Assembly: GCA_028554755.1 (NCBI GenBank)
Contig: JAPTOF010000017.1
Coordinates: forward strand, 682,001-746,000
Direction of reading: 5' to 3'
Length of the DNA: 64,000 nucleotides
Source of the DNA: Cordia subcordata
Lineage: Eukaryota; Streptophyta; Magnoliopsida; Boraginales; Cordiaceae
Shown: in pieces, positions 31,101-43,929 of the stretch
Numbering within the stretch: position 1 is the stretch's first letter
Layout of the letters: each line of letters opens with the position of its first letter
Notes under the pieces: generated by a model
Told to the model about the DNA's origin: nothing
Databases searched by the model: none
What the model saw: only the letters and a program-made list of their open reading frames with translations
Made by a program: the position numbers and the translations under genes

Positions 31101-32443
31101 AGTGGCAACATTGTCCTTATCATATCTATGCGAAATGTATGGTTAGAACTTTTTTATTTGTTTAGTGTTTTGAGATTATCCAAATCAATTATCCATCATG
31201 ATTCTAATTAAATTTTTCATTGTCAAACTATAATCCCCTATCTAGACCAAAGTTTGTTTTTATTTAAGTTGTATTATGTATGTTCCCAGTTAGGGTGAAT
31301 TAAGTTGTGCGCATGCATGCTCAACTGCCAAAGTACAAATGCCATCCACCAATGGAAGTTGCACATAAATCCAAACAATACTTCACCTTTAAGCCAAAAC
31401 ATTACTAAACAACCAATTATTACTTTACATGGTATTTGACATAAGGGAAGAAGAAAAGAAAATTTTGTGGGTGCATGAAATTGAATTTCAAGCGGCTTTA
31501 GATCTTATCCATCATCTACATGTTTTAACACTTAAACTTTTTTGTATTATATTAGATCTAAAATTATCAAAGAAGCCAGAGATAAGGCCAATGTGCTGGT
31601 GCTGGTGGCATGGTGCTAAAATAGTGATCATGGCTTAGTAGTGTTAGATGTGTGGTTGTAGCATGGTGAAGCTAAGGTGCTAAAGCTGGTGAAGAAGAAT
31701 CTATGTTAATGGTTAGAAGTTAGATTGGTTGTTATGTTAGATGTTAGAGTTTTAAGTTTGGGTATCTTTTATGATGTAAAAAAGAAAATTGGTTATCTAA
31801 CATTTGAAATTGGATTGAAAAGATTATCTAAAATTAGATAAAAGCTTGAATATCTCCAAATTTGACATCTCAACAATTGTAAATGATTGGTGCTACTAGG
31901 AGGCACCCTAGAAACTGTTTATGATTTCATTTTCTATTTTCTATTTTATTTGTTTTCATTTTTGGTAGTTTAATTTACTTTCTTTCCATTTCCTTCCATC
32001 CTCTATTCATTGCTTCCTTTGCACTATCCCTTATAGCTCATGAATACATCCTTCTTATCTTTACTAATGTTGTTGTGGACTTTGAGCACATTTACTAACC
32101 TCTTTTATATTCTTTTGAGTTATCTCTATGTTGAGAAGTAGGTTAGAGATGATTTGGCTTTCTTAGACAATTCCTACTTCACATTGCTCAATATTGTATT
32201 GCCCTATCCCTTTCCTATCCCTTTTACCCCTTCTTTATTTCCCTTGGGCATTTTGTGATTCTTGCATATTGGGGACATATGCTAACAATATAATAGTTTC
32301 ATATATAGCTACTTTGGGCAAGTAGTGTAATGTCACCTTTTTTTAGGGTAATGGGACCACTTAACCACTATGTTAGTGGATAAAGAAAAAAATTAAATTA
32401 ATTCAAAGTTAGTGGATAAAGAAAAAAATTAAACTAATTCAAA
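31101..32443. other. Unassigned decayed stretch with an Athila post-pol trace
   Basis: No supported gene. At 31888-31911 the string TGGTGCTACTAGGAGGCACC matches the conserved post-pol box of the Athila-like elements, so 31885-32380 may be an old plus-strand 3' UTR relic. A repeat of GTTAGTGGATAAAGAAAAAAA occurs twice near 32369 and 32409. The 69-codon frame at 31429 has no recognisable feature. Confidence 0.35.
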
Positions 32444-33224
32444 TTTAAAACACCCCTAGTTATATTGGACTCCTTCTAGAAATCAGCAACTAGGGGGTGC
32501 GATAGTTTCTATATATTAAAAAAAATAGTCTAACATACTAATATAATTTTAATTCATAAACCTCTTTGTTAGAAAGCAAAATCAAGGAAGAGGAGGTTCT
32601 TAAAGTCTTGTTTGATTGAAGAAGTAATTAATTGGGGTAAGTTTCTTTATTTTTCTTTTAGAGTTTTGAACAAGAGTACATTAGTATGATGTTATGTAGG
32701 GGATTGGAGTATAAGAGAATTTTGGGGTTTAATCGGGTTCTTGGAGACTTGGAATTGTCTTTGATTGAAATATTTGTGTTTATCCTTGGGAAATTTCAAT
32801 TTGGAGAAACTAGGTAACTAGCATCTTACCTATTTTTGTCATAGTACAGGTGCTTGAAATTTTTGCAAAACAAATATGTAGTAGATATTATATGACATCT
32901 ATACCTCAAAGATAATTTTATCAATTAGTTTTTCTTGGAACGATCATGAGATTTATGTACAAAAGCTATGATGACCCTGTCACTATGCATTAAAAGTCTA
33001 TTTTGAAGGTAATGATTCATATACATATTTATACAATATATATTATACAAATTCTTGGTTGATCTACTTCTATTTTGATGATTTCAAAAAATGTGCCAAC
33101 CTTTTTATAATATATTATTAGTGTTCTAGGCGTAATTACCCAGCTTTTAAGAACTTGCTCATCTTGCTACGTATTTTCGTTTGTATATTCTTTTTGTTTC
33201 TTTGAAAACTTGCTTGATGAGTTT

Positions 33225-33365
33225 ATACACACATACACACACACACATACTAATAATGTATTATATATCTTCTTGGCTTATCTTTGTGGAACGAGTTTGG
33301 TGTTTATTGCAATTATTCAACTAGTTTAGAAAAATTGCTCACTACTATTGTTGTTGTTGTTGCTA

Positions 33366-33409
<44 letters not shown>

Positions 33410-33421
33410 TATATATATATA
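33225..33421. repeat. CA, ATT and AT microsatellites
   Basis: A CA run at about 33225-33248, an ATT run of about 14 units at 33369-33410, and AT to 33421, all inside the Tekay-like LTR relic. Confidence 0.9.
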
Positions 33422-33683
33422 AATTTTGTCTTCTCATAGTTAAAAAAAAAAACTACTAATGATATTACATTAGCTCCATTTACTTATTTTACTACGTTTA
33501 ATTAACTTATGGTCATGTCCTTTAGATTGTGTGAAAATTTCCCAGTTATCGCAAGCGAGGTCTTCTACTTCACGTCCTATACATCCTTTCAACTCATATT
33601 GTGTAACATATGATATGGTTGTAGCTATGAACTTCATATGGTACTAATATTGATATGGCATTGCAACACAAACTATGTTATTG

Positions 33684-33688
33684 TGTTG
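33684..33688. repeat. Target-site duplication TGTTG (left)
   Basis: TGTTG lies directly before the Athila LTR and again directly after the other LTR at 44845-44849, a perfect 5-bp duplication. Confidence 0.85.
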
Positions 33689-34376
33689 TGATGCATATTT
33701 CGAGTGCAAGCTCTAAAAGACCCGCAAGCATACGGATCGTGCAATATAGTGGGTCCAAGTGCGGGTGTCGAACCACAGGGAGGCTTGAATAATATGGGTA
33801 AATTCTATGCTTGGTGCTCTAGAAAGTGCCAAAAAGAAAGATCTAAACTAGACTTATTTTGGGGTTTTGGATTATCGGGAGTTCTAGGTAAAGAAAATAA
33901 AACTAAACTATGAATATGAAAAATGGGAACACAAGTTGATCAAGAGGGAACTAACAATTGAGAAGGGACTAGGGTGACTTTGACTTACAAATGGATTATT
34001 CTATACTCAGATACTATGGGATTAAGGGATGATGGCTAACTATCGTGATTGCTCTTAACTAAGTTGCTAACTAGTGTCCTAATTTCCCCCTAGGACTCCG
34101 TGCGGGTCTGTCCCTAGGCGGCGTCTCCTAGAGCTACGGCGTGGTCTTTATGACCTAGGGCCTTAAGAGTGACTAACTAACTTCCTAGGTGACTTAGAGT
34201 GAACCTACCTTAGTACCTAAACCATTGGCTAGATTTAAAGCCAAGACCTAGTGTTGCTAAGGTCGACTAAATCTATCCGGAAACCTAATAGCTAGATTTA
34301 AAGCCAAAGGAGACTCAGTCTAGACCAACCTTAAATTACGCTTTGTCATTCTAAGGTCACTACAACAGAATTTGAC

Positions 34377-34625
34377 TTGCTAGAGTGTTCATACATGTTC
34401 AAGGCCAAGGTGCTTGTGAATAATGGAACCTATTCGACTACCAAACATCCTCATGTTCAGTTCACACTATTAGAAATAATTAACAACCAACATGTATGTG
34501 TCATTGAAGTTATCATTACTAGGCATGCAAATATACATAGAGACATGAATATAAGCATTACCCAGTTCATAGCATCCGCATATAAACACATAGACATGAT
34601 TATAACATGGATTAGATGTGTTTAG
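34377..34625 (+). other. Antisense ~82-codon frame in the LTR, copy 1
   Basis: It runs opposite to the element. Related frames of 83, 83 and 77 codons are open at the same place in three other LTRs (43678-43929, 49269-49520, 54718-54951), sharing NISITxFxAS and KHIDxII blocks and ending IRCV or IRYV. No known domain, no clear signal or membrane segment. Many replaced residues between copies suggest it may be only a low-stop stretch. Listed as an observation, not as a proven gene. Confidence 0.25.
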
Positions 34626-35097
34626 TAACAAACAAACTTCAATTTATACACATGTTACTCATCTAGGCATTTTATCAAACATTTAGACATGAATGAGAAA
34701 ATACCCATTTGAACAAGAAAATTCAAAATATGTATATATATTCAGCCATCATATCCCATATCATAAGAGTATATAGTTAACCCATTACATAAGATAAATC
34801 ACCCTACACAAGTTTACTCAATCATAATAGGAAATAGAATCAAAAAGAGATAATGAAGCTTCCCTTTCATCCTAGCTAATCTTTTACAAAGCTTTTGAGT
34901 AAACTTGATTCCAAATGTTTGAAACCTCCAAATCAAACTTGGTTCTTAGTGAGGAATGTGTGAAAAATATGTGCGAGGTGGGATGGAATCTAGGGTTAAG
35001 TGTGTGAGAATTTTAGGTGTGAAATGCTTATTAATCCTCCAAAAAAAAGCCTCTCTTTTTCTGCAGAATCGGGCCCTATTTACATGTTCTCAGTGCA

Positions 35098-35250
35098 TTG
35101 CCGGTCGACCGCCTTCTGGGCCTAGCTCGATCAGCTTTTTAGTGATGCTCTCTGGACTGGCCGGTTGACCTAGCCGGTCGACCGGCTCTGGAGAGGTGGT
35201 CGTCTGACAATCTTTAGCACCTTTCTGAAGTGGCCGGTCGACCGGCTCTT
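35098..35250. promoter_or_regulatory. GGTCGACC palindrome cluster, Athila 3' LTR
   Basis: CCGGTCGACCGCC, CCGGTCGACCGGC and GGCCGGTCGACCGGCTC occur within about 150 bases, 10-180 bases upstream (minus) of the TATA region. This is the same arrangement as in the other LTRs. Confidence 0.6.
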
Positions 35251-35566
35251 TTGCCTTGCTCGTCCGGCTGACTTTCTTCCTCCATTCTTTTTCTTTTCGG
35301 CCTCCAGTCTTCTCTCTTAGAACCGTGCATCTCCCATCTTCATCACCTTTCATCGTCCAATCTCGATCTTAACCCAAAGTTCACCTAAATCATAAAAAAA
35401 AAGCAATTAATGTCGTAATTTGTCTGTTAAACTCAATATATACAATTGTCTACGCTTAAGCCTATTCTTATCAAAAGAACTACACTAATGCATCATTATG
35501 AGCACTCAATACCTCTTAAATATAGGTAAATAACAATGCAAACACACACAAAAACACAACATATCA

Positions 35567-36905
35567 ACACTCCCAAATGTTCTCCTTGTTTGTCCCCAAG
35601 CAAGCCCAATCTTAAATTTTATCTCTAAAGCCGATGTAATGGGTTGCCTAAAGGATTGACTCTCTATGAAAGTTAGTCTAAGAAGCATGAAAGGGGCATT
35701 CCTATTGTGGAGAGATCCCCAAATCTCTTTGGATCCTCCCTCTACTCATAAGGGGTCTCGTTCCTCGTAGGAATTTCCCGAGTAGCCAATCCACCACAAG
35801 CCTAGGATTCTAACTCACACCTCGGGATGTTGATATTTCGTGCTCCCTCAGCTAATATGGCCTCCCTAACATGCACCAGCCTCAAAGACAAGAAGAGAGA
35901 ATATACAAACACAATGGCTTATAAAAAGCCTTATTCACGTATCTACAAAGATGATAACTTGTGCTAAGTTGACATTGTGTCACTTATGCACTTATTCACT
36001 TACTTTTTGGTGCCTTTGGCTCTTCCTCTTTTTCACTTAAATTTTTTTTTTATATATATTTTTGCACCTTTTTGCCTTTCTCAATTTTTTTGGATTTTTC
36101 ATGCTTTGTATTATATTCACAAAAAGAAAGAAAAAGAAAGGCTTAGGCATATCAAAAAGAACCAATCAAGAAAGGGGCACTTATATCAACAACCCCTTTT
36201 CCAACACATTTTCCTATCAAGCTGTGGGGTGGCTACAAGGGTTATTCTTTCAAGGTTCTCACTCTCCATAAGTTTGAAGGGCATTCCCTCCAAGACTTAG
36301 TTTTCAAACCACTCTATTCATTTCCCCACAATGCATCTCATCTTCATAAATCAATGAGTCAATCACAAAAGCCAACACAATGATCAACAAAGAAATAAAT
36401 GACTCTACATGCATCAAAATTGAAAAATTTTCACCATTTTTAAGCACATAATGCAATCTACCCTAAGCAAGATATATAACAAGAAAACCAAACTCCCACA
36501 CCCCCAAACCTAAACTTTGCTTATCCTCAAGCAAAAAGATCAAAACACAAAAACAAGCAAATTGTCGTTACAAAATAAGTAGGGGTGATGGGGATAGGGT
36601 ATAAACATGGGGAACAAGTGGAGAAAGGATAGATACAACCTTGCATTTTCTTCAAAGCTTTCCATGCCAATGATAAATCACCATACTACTAATCTTGTGA
36701 CTCACAATTCATAAACATTGACAAAGGAAACAAGATTAGTAGCATTGCCTATGCATGCTTGCATTGGCATGTGCAATAATAGGCAATGGTGTATCTTATG
36801 GGACAAAGGATCAGGATTCAACACTTTGATGTGAGTGAAAGAAAGATAAAAGAAAGGAAATAAAAGGAAAAGAAAGTGAAACAAATGCAGAACTGTAAAA
36901 TTGAA
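35567..36905 (-). other. 3' UTR and PPT of the Athila-type element
   Basis: No coding sequence. Stem-loop motifs lie at 36517-36534 and 35586-35603, 931 bases apart, each followed (minus) by a G-rich tract. An A-rich tract lies between them (about 36040-36140). The second motif abuts the LTR start TGATATGTTG, making it the PPT site. The frames 35977-36300, 36062-36271 and 36702-36938 are non-coding. Confidence 0.7.
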
Positions 36906-36953
36906 CCTAGGTTGCCTCCTAGTAGCGCTAACCATCATGTCGTCAGCCGGGCA
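36906..36953 (-). other. Conserved post-pol box, Athila copy
   Basis: The minus strand reads TGCCCGGCTGACGACATGAT, then GGTTAGCGCTACTAGGAGG and CAACCTAGG. It lies shortly after the end of the integrase reading and corresponds to 22835-22888. Confidence 0.75.
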
Positions 36954-36959
36954 AACACC

Positions 36960-38507
36960 AACTTATCTTCAACTTCCATAGATGGGGTCCTGAAGCATTA
37001 AAACTTCCACATGAGCCATGCTCGGATCATATGCATGCTTCAAACGTTGCCCATTCACCGTCAACTCTCGGCCATCCTTCAAGTCTTTAATCTTGACTAC
37101 ACCAGAAGGGTAGGCATCTAGCACCTCATATGGACCATCCTATCCTGTCTTGAGCTTACCTGGAAAGAGCTTCAAACGTGAGTTAAACAACCAAACTTTA
37201 TCGGAGGGAGAGAATGATTTCTTAATAATGTGTTTATCAAGATTTCTTTTCATCCTATCATTATAAAGCTTAGCGTTCTCATACACCTCAAATCTAAGCT
37301 TTTCTAATTCCGCTAGGTCTAGCTTCCTTTTCTCGCCCACTCTTGCCAAGTCAAAATTAAAGGCCTTGATTGCCCAATAGGCTCTATGCTCTAGTTCTAC
37401 CAGTAGGTGACAAGCTTTACCATAAACCAATCTATACGGAGACATACCAATGGGAGTCTTAAAGGTAGTATAGTAGACCCACAAAGCATCATTTAGCCTA
37501 GCAGACCAATCTCTCCTATCGGCCCTAACCGTTTTCTCTAAAATGTGCTTGATCTCCCTATTGGACACCTTTACTTGTCCACTAGTTTGTGGGTAATATG
37601 GAGTGGCAATCTTATAGGTAACCAAATATCTCCTCAACAAGGCCTCTAAAGTCCTATGGCAAAAATGCAAACCCCCATCACTAATTAAGACCCTAGGGAC
37701 TCCAAATCTAGAGAAAATGTTCTCCTTAATGAACTTAACCACTACCCTATAGTCATTAGTGCGTGTGGGAGTTGCTTCAACCCATTTAGACACATAATCA
37801 ATAACTACTAAAATGTATTGGTACCTAAAGGAAGGTGGAAATGGACCCATGAAATCTATACCCCAAACATCAAACAACTTACAAGGAAGAATTGGGGATA
37901 AAGGCATCATGTTTCCCCTAGAGATGGACCCGGATTGTTGACATCTAAAACACTTTTTGCAATACTCTTGGGCATCCCTAAAGAGAGTGGGCCAAAATAG
38001 TCCATATTGCAAGACCTTCGCGGTGGTCTTCTTCCCACAAAAATGACCCCCATACCCGTCATCATGACACATGCTTAAAATGCTCTCAAACTCGTCCTCG
38101 GGCACACATTGGTGAATCATTTGGTCCGCACACACTTTGAAAAGATAAGGATCCTCCCAAAAGAAATGCCTAACTTGTGCAAGGAACCTATTTTTTTCTC
38201 TCTTCTCCCAATGGGAGGGAAATCGCCCTGTGGCAAGATAGTTAACTATGTGAGCAAACCAAGGTGTGTGATGAGAGACGGCAAACAATTGCTCATCAGG
38301 GAATGAATCATGAAAAGGAGATGGATCACTAGAAGATTCGCTAACAAGGCAGGAAAGATGATCCGCAACTAAATTTTCTCTACCCTTCTTATCCCGGATT
38401 TCTATGTCAAACTCTTGAAGGAGGAGCAACCACCTAATCAAGCGGGGCTTAGACTCTTTCTTAGACAACAAATACTTCAATGCCGTATGATCGGTGTATA
38501 CAATCAC
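36960..38507 (-). pseudogene. Athila RNase H end and integrase, near-intact
   Basis: Frame 38507-37140 (455 codons). Residues 1-50 finish the RNase H domain ([33 protein letters not shown]). The integrase zinc domain is at about 140-180 (H-x-H then [11 protein letters not shown]). The core has DFMGP (first Asp), [10 protein letters not shown] (second Asp) and NREIKH (Glu) around residues 215-315. The C-terminal region ends at [19 protein letters not shown] where Trp is expected stops the frame at 37137-37139; the reading continues to about 36960. A one-base loss near 38565 separates it from the upstream RNase H. All three catalytic residues remain. Confidence 0.9.
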
Positions 38508-39472
38508 CTTGGATCCTAGGATGTATGACCTAAACTTGTCAACGGAGAAGACTATTGCTAAAAGCTCTTTTCCGTAGTGGTATAGTTCTTTTGTGCGTCA
38601 TCAAGAGTCTTGCTAGCATAGTACACAACATGGGGCAACTTATCCTTCCTTTGAACTAAAATAGCTCCTATCGCATAATCAAATGCATTACACATAACCT
38701 CAAATAGGAGACAGTAGTTTGGTGGCTGAATAATTGGGGATGTAGATATTAAGGATTTAAGTCTATTGAAAGCTCCAACACATTCATCATCAAAGTCAAA
38801 AAGGACATCTTGTGCTAGGAGCCTAGACAAGGGACGTGCAATGTGACTAAAATCCTTAATGAATCTATGATAAAATCCTGCATGCCCTAGAAAAGATCTA
38901 ACATCCTTGACACACTTAGGGACAGGCAATTTCTCAATCAATTCTACCTTAGTTGGGTCAACTTGAATACCACTAGACGAAACTATATGACCTAACACTA
39001 TCCCTCATTGCACCATGAAGTGGGATTTCTCCCAGCTCAACATTAGATTCTTCTCCACACATTGGTCTAAGACTAAAGAGAGATGACTTAAGCACTCATC
39101 AAAGTTATCTCCAAAGACTGAGAAATCATCCACGAAAATCTCTAAATGCCTTTCAATCATGTCACTAAAAATGGCCATCATACATCTCTGAAAAGTCGCT
39201 GGGGCATTACAAAGACCGAAAGGCATTCTCCTATAGGCAAAAGTGCCATAGGGACAAGTAAATGTAGTCTTCTCCTGGTCCTCGAGAAACACGGGGATCT
39301 GATTATAGCCCGAATAGCCATCTTGAAAACAATAGTAGCTATGCCCAGCTACTCTATCTAAAATCTGGTCTAGAAAAGGCAATGGGAAATGATCCTTCCT
39401 AGTTTTGGAGTTGAGCTTCCTATAATCAATACAAACTCTCCAGCCCGTGGGAGTACATGTAAGGATAAGCTC
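38508..39472 (-). pseudogene. Athila reverse transcriptase
   Basis: Frames 39382-39005 and 38998-38558 are in one register, separated by a single stop at 39002-39004. The first has YSGYNQI, TTFTCPYGTFAYRRMPFG and the catalytic FVDDFSVFGD box. The second has the thumb and connection (LGHIVSSSGIQVD, RSFLGHAGFYHRFIKDFS) and the start of RNase H ([16 protein letters not shown]). The frame is lost near 38565 by a one-base deletion. Plus-strand frame 39146-39361 is a shadow. Confidence 0.9.
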
Positions 39473-40621
39473 TCATCTCTCATTCTTAACAACCGTGATC
39501 CCAGACTTCTTAGGGACAACTTGAACCGGGCTAACCCACTCGCTACCGAAGATCGGATAAATAATGCCTGCATCTAAAAGCTTAATGATCTCTTTCTTAA
39601 CTACTTCGCTCATGTGTGGGTTTAGCCTCCTTTGCATCTCCCTAGAAGGAATGGCTCTATCCTCAAGGTGAATACGATGCATGCAAACCGAATGATCTAT
39701 ACCTCTCAACTCATCAATTTTCCACCCTATAGCCTTCCTATGCTTCCTAAGAACCTCTAAGAGACACTCCTCATGTTCACTAGAAAGATCGGAAGCTATG
39801 ATGACCAGAAGGGTCTCACTAGGGCCTAGGAATGCATACTTTAAATGATCGGGAAGGGGTTTGAGCTCTAAAGAAGGGCTAGTCTCAGCCAAGGGGGACT
39901 TAACCTCAACATCATCAATGGGGACATCACTAGAAATGAGACTAGAAGGATTAACCTCAACTGACTTATTAGTCAAATGGCTCTCAAGCAAGGAAGTAGA
40001 AGCTACACATTTTCGCTCTAAGGTCTTCAAATCAAAACTAGACATCAATTCCTCAAATTTCCTCAATTCTTCTCCATCGATCATAGTCTTTTCTATAAAA
40101 TCCTCAACACAAGAATCAATCACATCCACTCTAAAGCACTCTTCTCTATCCTCTCCTCTTATACTAGCTCTATTCACTGCCTTGGCAACCTTCATAGTGG
40201 ATCTCAAATTCCCAAATTTCATCTCCAATAACCCCGACCTACAATGGATAATGGCATCTGCGGTGGCAAGGAAGGGGCAACCTAAAAGAATTGGTGTAGA
40301 ATGTCTAGAGTCATGTCCCGAATCCATATCTAACACTATGAAGTCAACAGGGTATACAAACTCACCTACCTGGACCATAACGTCCTCTATCATACCCCTA
40401 GGTCTACACTCAGACCTATCAGCTAGCTGAAGAGTAACATGTGTTACAGACAACTCACTTAGACCTAGCTGCTGACAGACGGAGTAGGGAATGAGATTCA
40501 CACTAGATCCTAAATCTAACAAGGCGTGATCAATCTGGGTCTCACGGATCCTATAAGGAATGGTGAAGGCTCCGGGGTCACTCATCTTGGGTGGAAGGTC
40601 GAAGTACAAATCATAAGCCAT
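39473..40621 (-). pseudogene. Athila protease and RT N-terminus
   Basis: 382 codons in the same register as the RT segment, closed by a stop at its end. Residues 30-50 hold the protease start IDHALLDLGSSVNLIPYSV, where the active-site triplet is DLG, as is usual in Athila proteases. A second structural block (PILLGCPFLATADAIIHC) is at about 110-130, then a linker. The RT start is at 330-380 (GIIYPIFGSEWVSPVQVVPKK). The first Met is internal to the natural gag-pol. Plus-strand frames 39861-40430 and 39389-39577 are shadows. Confidence 0.88.
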
Positions 40622-42714
40622 ACCTTCTTAGGAATGTTCGATGACTTATGTTTCCTTGTACAAAGATCCTTAAAGAACTTAGAATAAGAGGGGATGGAAA
40701 GGATCGCATCTATTAAAGGAAGATTGACTTTAAGGTCCTTAAAATGCTCTAAAACCTTGAAAAACCTAGAATCCTCACTAGGTGTAAGCCTCTCTAAGGT
40801 AGATGGAAAGGGAACTCTAGGCTCAACACTTCTAGACGCATGGGACTCATCAATAGGTTCCTTTCCCTCCCGATATGGGCGGGATGTACTACTCTCTCCA
40901 TGGTCTCAAATGGGCTCATCTCTCTCAACAGGACCCTTTCTAGAATTTCCTCAGTAGGGCTATAATGTGGTGCTCTAGACTCAGAAGGACCACTACGTGC
41001 AGGCACTGCAAAGTCAACTCTTACCCTTTTATCCACTACCCGACCGCTTCTAAGAGTGGTGACGGCCTTAGTCTGGGCCTGAGGGGGATAAGTGGTATCA
41101 GTGAAGGAATAGGACTGGACTCTAGGGTTCACCTCCCGCTGAGAAGGCAATTTCCCGGGGTCTCTAGTGCTCAACTGACCAGCAATCTATCCTAACAGTG
41201 CGTCAAACCTAGTCATCTGCTGCCTATAGCTAGCCATTTCTTGCCATTATCAGCTAACTCTTGCTGCTGACTAGCTAATGCCTGCTATTGATTCTGAATA
41301 AACTGTATTAACTTTATCACATCATTACTAGGAGTCTAGCTACTAGAGGGAGCAAGTAAAGTTTGAGGTTGAGGAGCACTAGTAAGACGGGGCTGATTAA
41401 CACGATAGAAACTTGGGAGATATTGAGGACGGGGTCGCTGTTGAGGTGGAACCTGAGTATGTGAACTAGACTTATGCTGGCCTTGTCTCCAAGAAAATTT
41501 CGGGTTGTCTCTCCAACCCGGATTGTATGTGTTTGAGTACGGGTTGTACTTACGAGAATAACCTTGAGTAGCACACACTTGCTTTTTCATGAATTCAGGA
41601 AATTGGGATGCTAAAGGGCAATTATGGTCTCATGAGATGACTCGAAACACAATACACAAACTTCAACAACTAACAGGGCAGAGGAAGAACCTTAAGAACT
41701 AGTCCTATGACCATGGGATGAAATGGACAAAGAAATGAATTGATCTAGTTTATTTGTCAAAGCCTCAACCTTAGCGGGTAAGTCTAAAGAAACTCTAACC
41801 TCGCTAACACTTCTCTTATTGCCTCCCCGACTAGACCTTTCCATGGCAAAATTTTGAAAAGAATTTTCAGCCATCATTTCTATTTTCTCCTATGCCTCAG
41901 TCGGTCTCAAAAGATAAAAGCCACCACTGGAGGCAGCATTGACCATCATTCTATTTTGTTCATTTAAGCCTCGAAAGAAGTATTACATTAGGTCATGATT
42001 GCCGTACCCGTGGTGTGGACATTGTCTAAGAAGATCTTTGAACCTCTCCCAAGCCTCATGAAAGGATTCTAGGTCATGTTGGGAGAAAGTCATAATGGCG
42101 GTCCTAAGGTCGGCCGTCTTGGCCGTGGGATAAAATTTTTTAAAGAACTTAGATTGAAGCTCATCCCATGTAGTAATGCAACCATTAGGTAAGGAATGCA
42201 ACCAAGTCCTAGCCTTGTCCTTAAGAAAGAAAGGAAACAATCTTAGACGTATGACCTCTTGGGAGATATTGGGGACATGGAGAGTGGAACTCATCTCAAC
42301 AAAATCAGTGATATGATCTAGAGGGCTCTCATTGCTTCTCTCGTAGAAGGAAGGAAGCATAGCCAACATATTAGGCTTAATCTCGAAGTTCATCTCCCCC
42401 AAACCCAGAATTTGAATAGCTAAATTAGGCTCAAAGGCTTCGGGGAGAAAGAATTGCCTAAGAGTGGGTTCCTCATCTATGGGTGGATTCAGTCTACAGG
42501 GCTCTCGTCTAAAATGATCTTGGGATTGATGCTCAAGGTGATCATGAGGTGGAATGGGATTCATCGGGGGAATGGGAGGATTAGGAGGATGATTGGGATC
42601 GGCCATCTCTTCAAGAAGATCTCCTAAATTCCTAAAATGTTTAGCAATCCTATCGGGTTTGGGATTAAGAGGAACTAGGGGATTTCTAAGAGATCTCCTA
42701 CCAAGCATGCACAA
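40622..42714 (-). pseudogene. Athila gag, broken
   Basis: The start Met at 42714 is 274 bases after the primer site and opens MCMLGRRSLRNP. Frame 42714-41983 (243 codons) covers the Pro-rich N-terminus and the capsid-like region ending in LESFHEAWERFKDLLRQCP. A stop at 41983 and more stops follow; 41877-41692 continues in register. A Cys/His cluster (CVLCFESSH) near 41640-41660 marks the zinc knuckle and appears damaged. 41174-40794 holds a linker with VTTLRSGRVVD. Two alternative-frame readings at 41317-41590 overlap, and only one can be the remnant. Confidence 0.85.
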
Positions 42715-42965
42715 ACTATTCTAACTCCGGCCACTTCAACCCCCGCAAACTTCAATATTCCTAAAACTATAGTAAATAAACCACAATCCAACAAAATCTA
42801 CTAAAAATAAAGACAAAAGCTGAAATAGATAAACAAAAACTAAAGCAAGATAATATGAATAATAAACAAGATAAGCAAAAACTAAACAAACTATAAAGGA
42901 AAAGCAACAAAACAAGAAAAGCAACTACCAAAACATACAAACAAAGAATGCAAACCACCTTGCCT

Positions 42966-42982
42966 TCCCGGCAACGGCGCCA
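42966..42982 (-). other. Primer-binding site of the Athila-type element
   Basis: The minus strand reads TGGCGCCGTTGCCGGGA a few bases after the LTR end. It is identical in type to 20685-20700. Confidence 0.9.
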
Positions 42983-43677
42983 AGAACTTAATGCGTCTTT
43001 CAAGTGTAAGCTCTAAAAGACCCACAAGCGTACGGATCGTGCAATATAGTGGGTACAAGTGTAAGTGTCGAACCATAGAGAGGCTTGAATAATGTGGGTG
43101 AATTCTATACTTGGTGCTCTAGAAAGTGCCAAAAAGAAAGATCTAAACTAGACATATTTTTGGGGTTTTGGATTATCGAGAGCTCTAGGTAAAGAAAATA
43201 AAACTAAACTATGAATATGAAAAATGGGAACACAAGTTGATCAAGAGGGAACTAACAATTGAGAAGGGATTAGGGTGACTTTGACTTATGAATGGGTTAT
43301 TCTATACTCAGATACTATGGGATTAAGGGATGATGGTTAACTATCATGATTGCTCTTAACTAAGTTGCTAGCTAGTGCCATAATTTCCCCCTAGGACTCT
43401 GTGTGGGTTTGTCCCTAAGCGGGCTCTCTTAGAGCTACGGTATGGTCTTTATGACCTAGGGCCTTAAGAGTGACTAACTAACTTCCTAGGTGACTTAGAG
43501 TGAACCTACCTTAGTACCTAAACCATTGGCTAGATTTAAAGCCAAGACCTAGTGTTGCTAAGGTCGACTAAATCTATTCGGAAACCTATTAGCTGGATTT
43601 AAAGCCAAAGGAGACTCAGTCTAGACCAGCCCTAAATTACACTTCGTCATTCTAAGGTCACTACAGCAGGATTTGAG

Positions 43678-43929
43678 TTGCTAGAGTGTTCATACATGTT
43701 CAAGGCCAAGGTGCTCGTGAATAATGGAACCTATTCAACTACCAAACATCCTCATGTTCAGTTCACAGCATTAGAAATAATTAACAACCAACATGTATGT
43801 GTTATTGAAGTTATACTCATTACTAGGCCTGCAAATGTACATATAGACATGAATATAAGCATTACCCAGTTCATAGCATCCACATATAAACACATAGACA
43901 TGATTATAACATGGATTAGATATGTTTAG
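43678..43929 (+). other. Antisense ~83-codon frame in the LTR, copy 2
   Basis: Counterpart of 34377-34625, with one added codon and a few replaced residues. It is antisense to the element. Confidence 0.25.

Larger units (their letters stand above)
32444..33688 (+). mobile_element. Tekay-like LTR relic, left piece
   Basis: It begins AAAACACCCCTAG, a decayed TGTAACACCCC start. It continues until cut by the Athila insertion at 33689, and resumes at 44850 to end GGGCACAACA at 45544 beside a Met-tRNA-like primer site. Total length would be about 1.9 kb, close to that inferred for the Tekay element at 5343-12562. Confidence 0.45.
33689..35566 (-). repeat. 3' LTR of the Athila-type element
   Basis: The plus strand begins TGATGCATATTT and ends ACATATCA. 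It keeps three full or near-full copies of the GGTCGACC palindrome (35101, 35177, 35232 regions), where the partner LTR has lost parts. The TATA box is damaged (TGTAAATAGGGCCC, minus, about 35070). It contains the antisense frame 34377-34625. Confidence 0.92.

Noticed and set aside
39861..40430. 189-codon plus-strand frame
   Set aside because: Mirror of the Athila protease region; Ser-rich composition is the expected antisense artefact.
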